This document shows positions 62,614 to 64,000 of a stretch of 64,000 bases of DNA, piece after piece; position 1 is the first letter of the stretch; each line of letters begins with the position of its first letter. The position numbers were made by a program, and so were the translations under genes. The notes beneath the pieces were generated by a model. It had not been told where the DNA came from. It did no database searches and was given only the letters and a program-made list of their open reading frames with translations. The DNA lies in the NCBI GenBank assembly GCA_019118605.1, contig DWYP01000049.1:1-64000 (forward strand), read 5' to 3'. The stretch is from Candidatus Alistipes faecavium (GTDB lineage Bacteria; Bacteroidota; Bacteroidia; Bacteroidales; Rikenellaceae).

Positions 62614-64000
62614 TCAGGCACCCGGATGAAGAGGCTCCCGCCGCACGAGCTTCACGACATTCTCGACGTGGTGCGTGTGGGGGAACATGTCGACCGGCTG
62701 CACCGCCTCGACCCGGTAGGCGCAGCTCATCAACGCCAGGTCGCGGGCCTGCGTGGCGGGGTTGCAGCTCACGTAGACGATCCGCTCCGGCGCGGCGCGC
62801 AGGATCACGTCGAGAACCGGCTCGTCGACACCCGCACGCGGCGGGTCGAGGATGATGACATCCGGACGTCCGTGCGCCGCAACGAACGCGTCGTCGAGCA
62901 CCTCCTTCATGTCCCCGGCGTAGAAGGACGTGTTGCCGATGCCGTTCAGCGCGGAGTTGACCTTCGCATCGGCGATCGCCTCGGGAACGTATTCGATGCC
63001 CACCACCCGGGCGCAGTGCGCCGCGCAGAAGTTGGCGATGGTTCCCGTGCCGGTATAGAGGTCGTAGAGCGTGTCGGAAGGCTTCAGGTCGGCAAACCGC
63101 CGCGCCACCTTGTAGAGTTCGTAGGCCTGCGCGGAGTTGGTCTGGTAGAACGACTTCGGCCCTACCTTGAAGCGCAGCCCCTCCATCTCTTCGATGATGT
63201 GGTCCTTGCCGCGGTAGCACACCGCCTCGAGGTCGCCCGTCGAGTCGTTGAGCTTCGTGTTGACGACGTAGAAGAGCGAGGTGATCTGCGGAAAACGCTC
63301 CGCGAGGTGGTCGAGCAGCGCCTCGCGGCGCGGCCGGTCGTCGGCGCCGAAGACCACGATCGCCATCACCTCGCCCGTCGAGGCCGTGCGCACGATCATG
63401 TTGCGCATGAGCCCCGTGTGTGCGCGGGCGTTGTGGAACGTGTAGCCGTGCTCGAGGCAGAAGCGCTTCGTCTCCAGGCGGATGGCATTCGACGGCTCGG
63501 GCTGCAGCCAGCACCTCCGGATGTCGAGCACCTTGTCGAACATCCCCGGGATGTGGAAACCCACGGCCGGAGAAGCCTCCAGGTCGGCGCCGCCCGCCAC
63601 CTCCTCGCGCGTGAGCCAGCGGCGGTCGGCGAAGGTGAACTCCAGCTTGTTGCGGTAGAACTGCGTCGCGGCGGAGCCGAGGCAGGGGGCGATTTCGGGA
63701 AGCTCGAGCCGCCCGATGCGGGCCAGCTGGTCGCCGACCTGCGCCCTCTTCAGCGCGAGCTGCTCTTCGTAGGGGAGATTCTGCCACTTGCAGCCCCCGC
63801 AGACACCGAAGTGTTCGCAGAAGGGTTCCACGCGCAGCGGCGAACGCCGCACGTAGCGCACGACGTAGCCCTCCATGAAGCGGCGGCGTTTCACGCGGAT
63901 CTGCACGTCGACGACATCGCCCGGGACGGCCATCGGCACGAAGACCACCACGTCGTTCCATCGACCCATGGCCTTGCCCTCGGCCGCCAGCGTCGTGATT
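62614..64000 (-). CDS. rlmD: 23S rRNA (uracil-C5)-methyltransferase, RlmD/RumA family (N-terminus beyond window)
   Basis: Methylates a uracil C5 in 23S rRNA (U1939 for RlmD). The frame stays open to base 64000, and the TRAM-like start (TLAAEGKAMGRWNDVVVFVP) runs off the end, so the true start is outside. The iron-sulfur cysteines CEHFGVCGGCKW and a fourth in DIRRCWL are present. The SAM site has LYDLYTGTGTIANF. The nucleophile is in YVSCNPATQARDL, preceded by ILDPPRAGVDE. Which uracil is modified, RlmD versus a related RlmCD-type site, is not certain. Confidence 0.9.
   Translation of the reverse strand, partial: ITTLAAEGKAMGRWNDVVVFVPMAVPGDVVDVQIRVKRRRFMEGYVVRYVRRSPLRVEPFCEHFGVCGGCKWQNLPYEEQLALKRAQVGDQLARIGRLELPEIAPCLGSAATQFYRNKLEFTFADRRWLTREEVAGGADLEASPAVGFHIPGMFDKVLDIRRCWLQPEPSNAIRLETKRFCLEHGYTFHNARAHTGLMRNMIVRTASTGEVMAIVVFGADDRPRREALLDHLAERFPQITSLFYVVNTKLNDSTGDLEAVCYRGKDHIIEEMEGLRFKVGPKSFYQTNSAQAYELYKVARRFADLKPSDTLYDLYTGTGTIANFCAAHCARVVGIEYVPEAIADAKVNSALNGIGNTSFYAGDMKEVLDDAFVAAHGRPDVIILDPPRAGVDEPVLDVILRAAPERIVYVSCNPATQARDLALMSCAYRVEAVQPVDMFPHTHHVENVVKLVRREPLHPGA

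Overview
This is a 64 kb stretch of a GC-rich Bacteroidota chromosome, most likely from the Rikenellaceae and Alistipes-like. Four things support this. The gene families include a succinylornithine-type carbamoyltransferase, DUF4270, DUF4837 and DUF3098 proteins, a GldE-type CBS transporter, and cysteine-protease and nuclease proteins carrying export signals. Three promoters match the Bacteroidota pattern TTG-N19-TAnnTTTG, and many more have the -7 half. Shine-Dalgarno sequences are mostly absent. GC is high, which also explains the very long antisense reading frames. I see no phage, transposon, CRISPR array, rRNA or tRNA. Most of the window is housekeeping sequence.

Layout. 1-4.3 kb: end of prfA, a frameshifted plug/TonB-like gene, menA, then a coupled xseA-xseB-methyltransferase run. 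4.4-5.8 kb (minus): a second methyltransferase and a hemolysin III-like membrane protein. 5.9-8.1 kb: a RelA/SpoT-type enzyme whose hydrolase site looks degenerate. 8.2-16.5 kb: a full arginine pathway in one direction (GNAT acyltransferase, argG, argC, argD, argF', argB, argE, argH), closed by a strong terminator. 16.6-18 kb (minus): efp and a polysaccharide deacetylase. 18-20.5 kb (plus): a DUF4837 lipoprotein and cardiolipin synthase. 20.7-25.7 kb (minus): MFS transporter with GntR regulator, a NarL-type two-component pair, and surE. 26 kb: rplS with a long leader. 26.6-29.1 kb (minus): a second MFS transporter and a polyprenyl synthetase. 29.2-41.7 kb (plus): YfhO-like protein, ftsX, DUF3098, uppP, truB, queA, a stand-alone GT5 domain, DUF4270 lipoprotein, topA, and a C1 peptidase. 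41.8-64 kb (almost all minus): phosphopantetheinyl transferase, gldE, ftsZ, ftsA, ftsQ, murC, murG, comM, dnaB, comF, priA, yitT, a radical SAM protein, a nuclease lipoprotein, dtd, an RluA-type synthase, cdd, a SIMPL protein and the start-truncated rlmD.

Functional themes. The arginine cluster predicts a route through N-succinylated intermediates. The second half of a division/cell-wall cluster (murG-murC-ftsQ-ftsA-ftsZ) lies next to the replication genes comM and dnaB, while uppP, ftsX and a polyprenyl synthetase sit elsewhere in the window. Many genes overlap by ATGA, which suggests translational coupling.

The less ordinary signals are: a 7-C tract that breaks an otherwise intact secreted-protein gene; alanine at the residue that sets acetyl- versus succinyl-ornithine specificity; loss of conserved hydrolase residues in the Rel protein; a charged insertion of about 110 residues in FtsQ; several unrelated intergenic minisatellites and purine tracts; a six-codon upstream reading frame that overlaps the cytidine deaminase start; and a polyprenyl synthetase whose promoter nearly touches its start codon. 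I did not find a convincing new defence or biosynthetic system.
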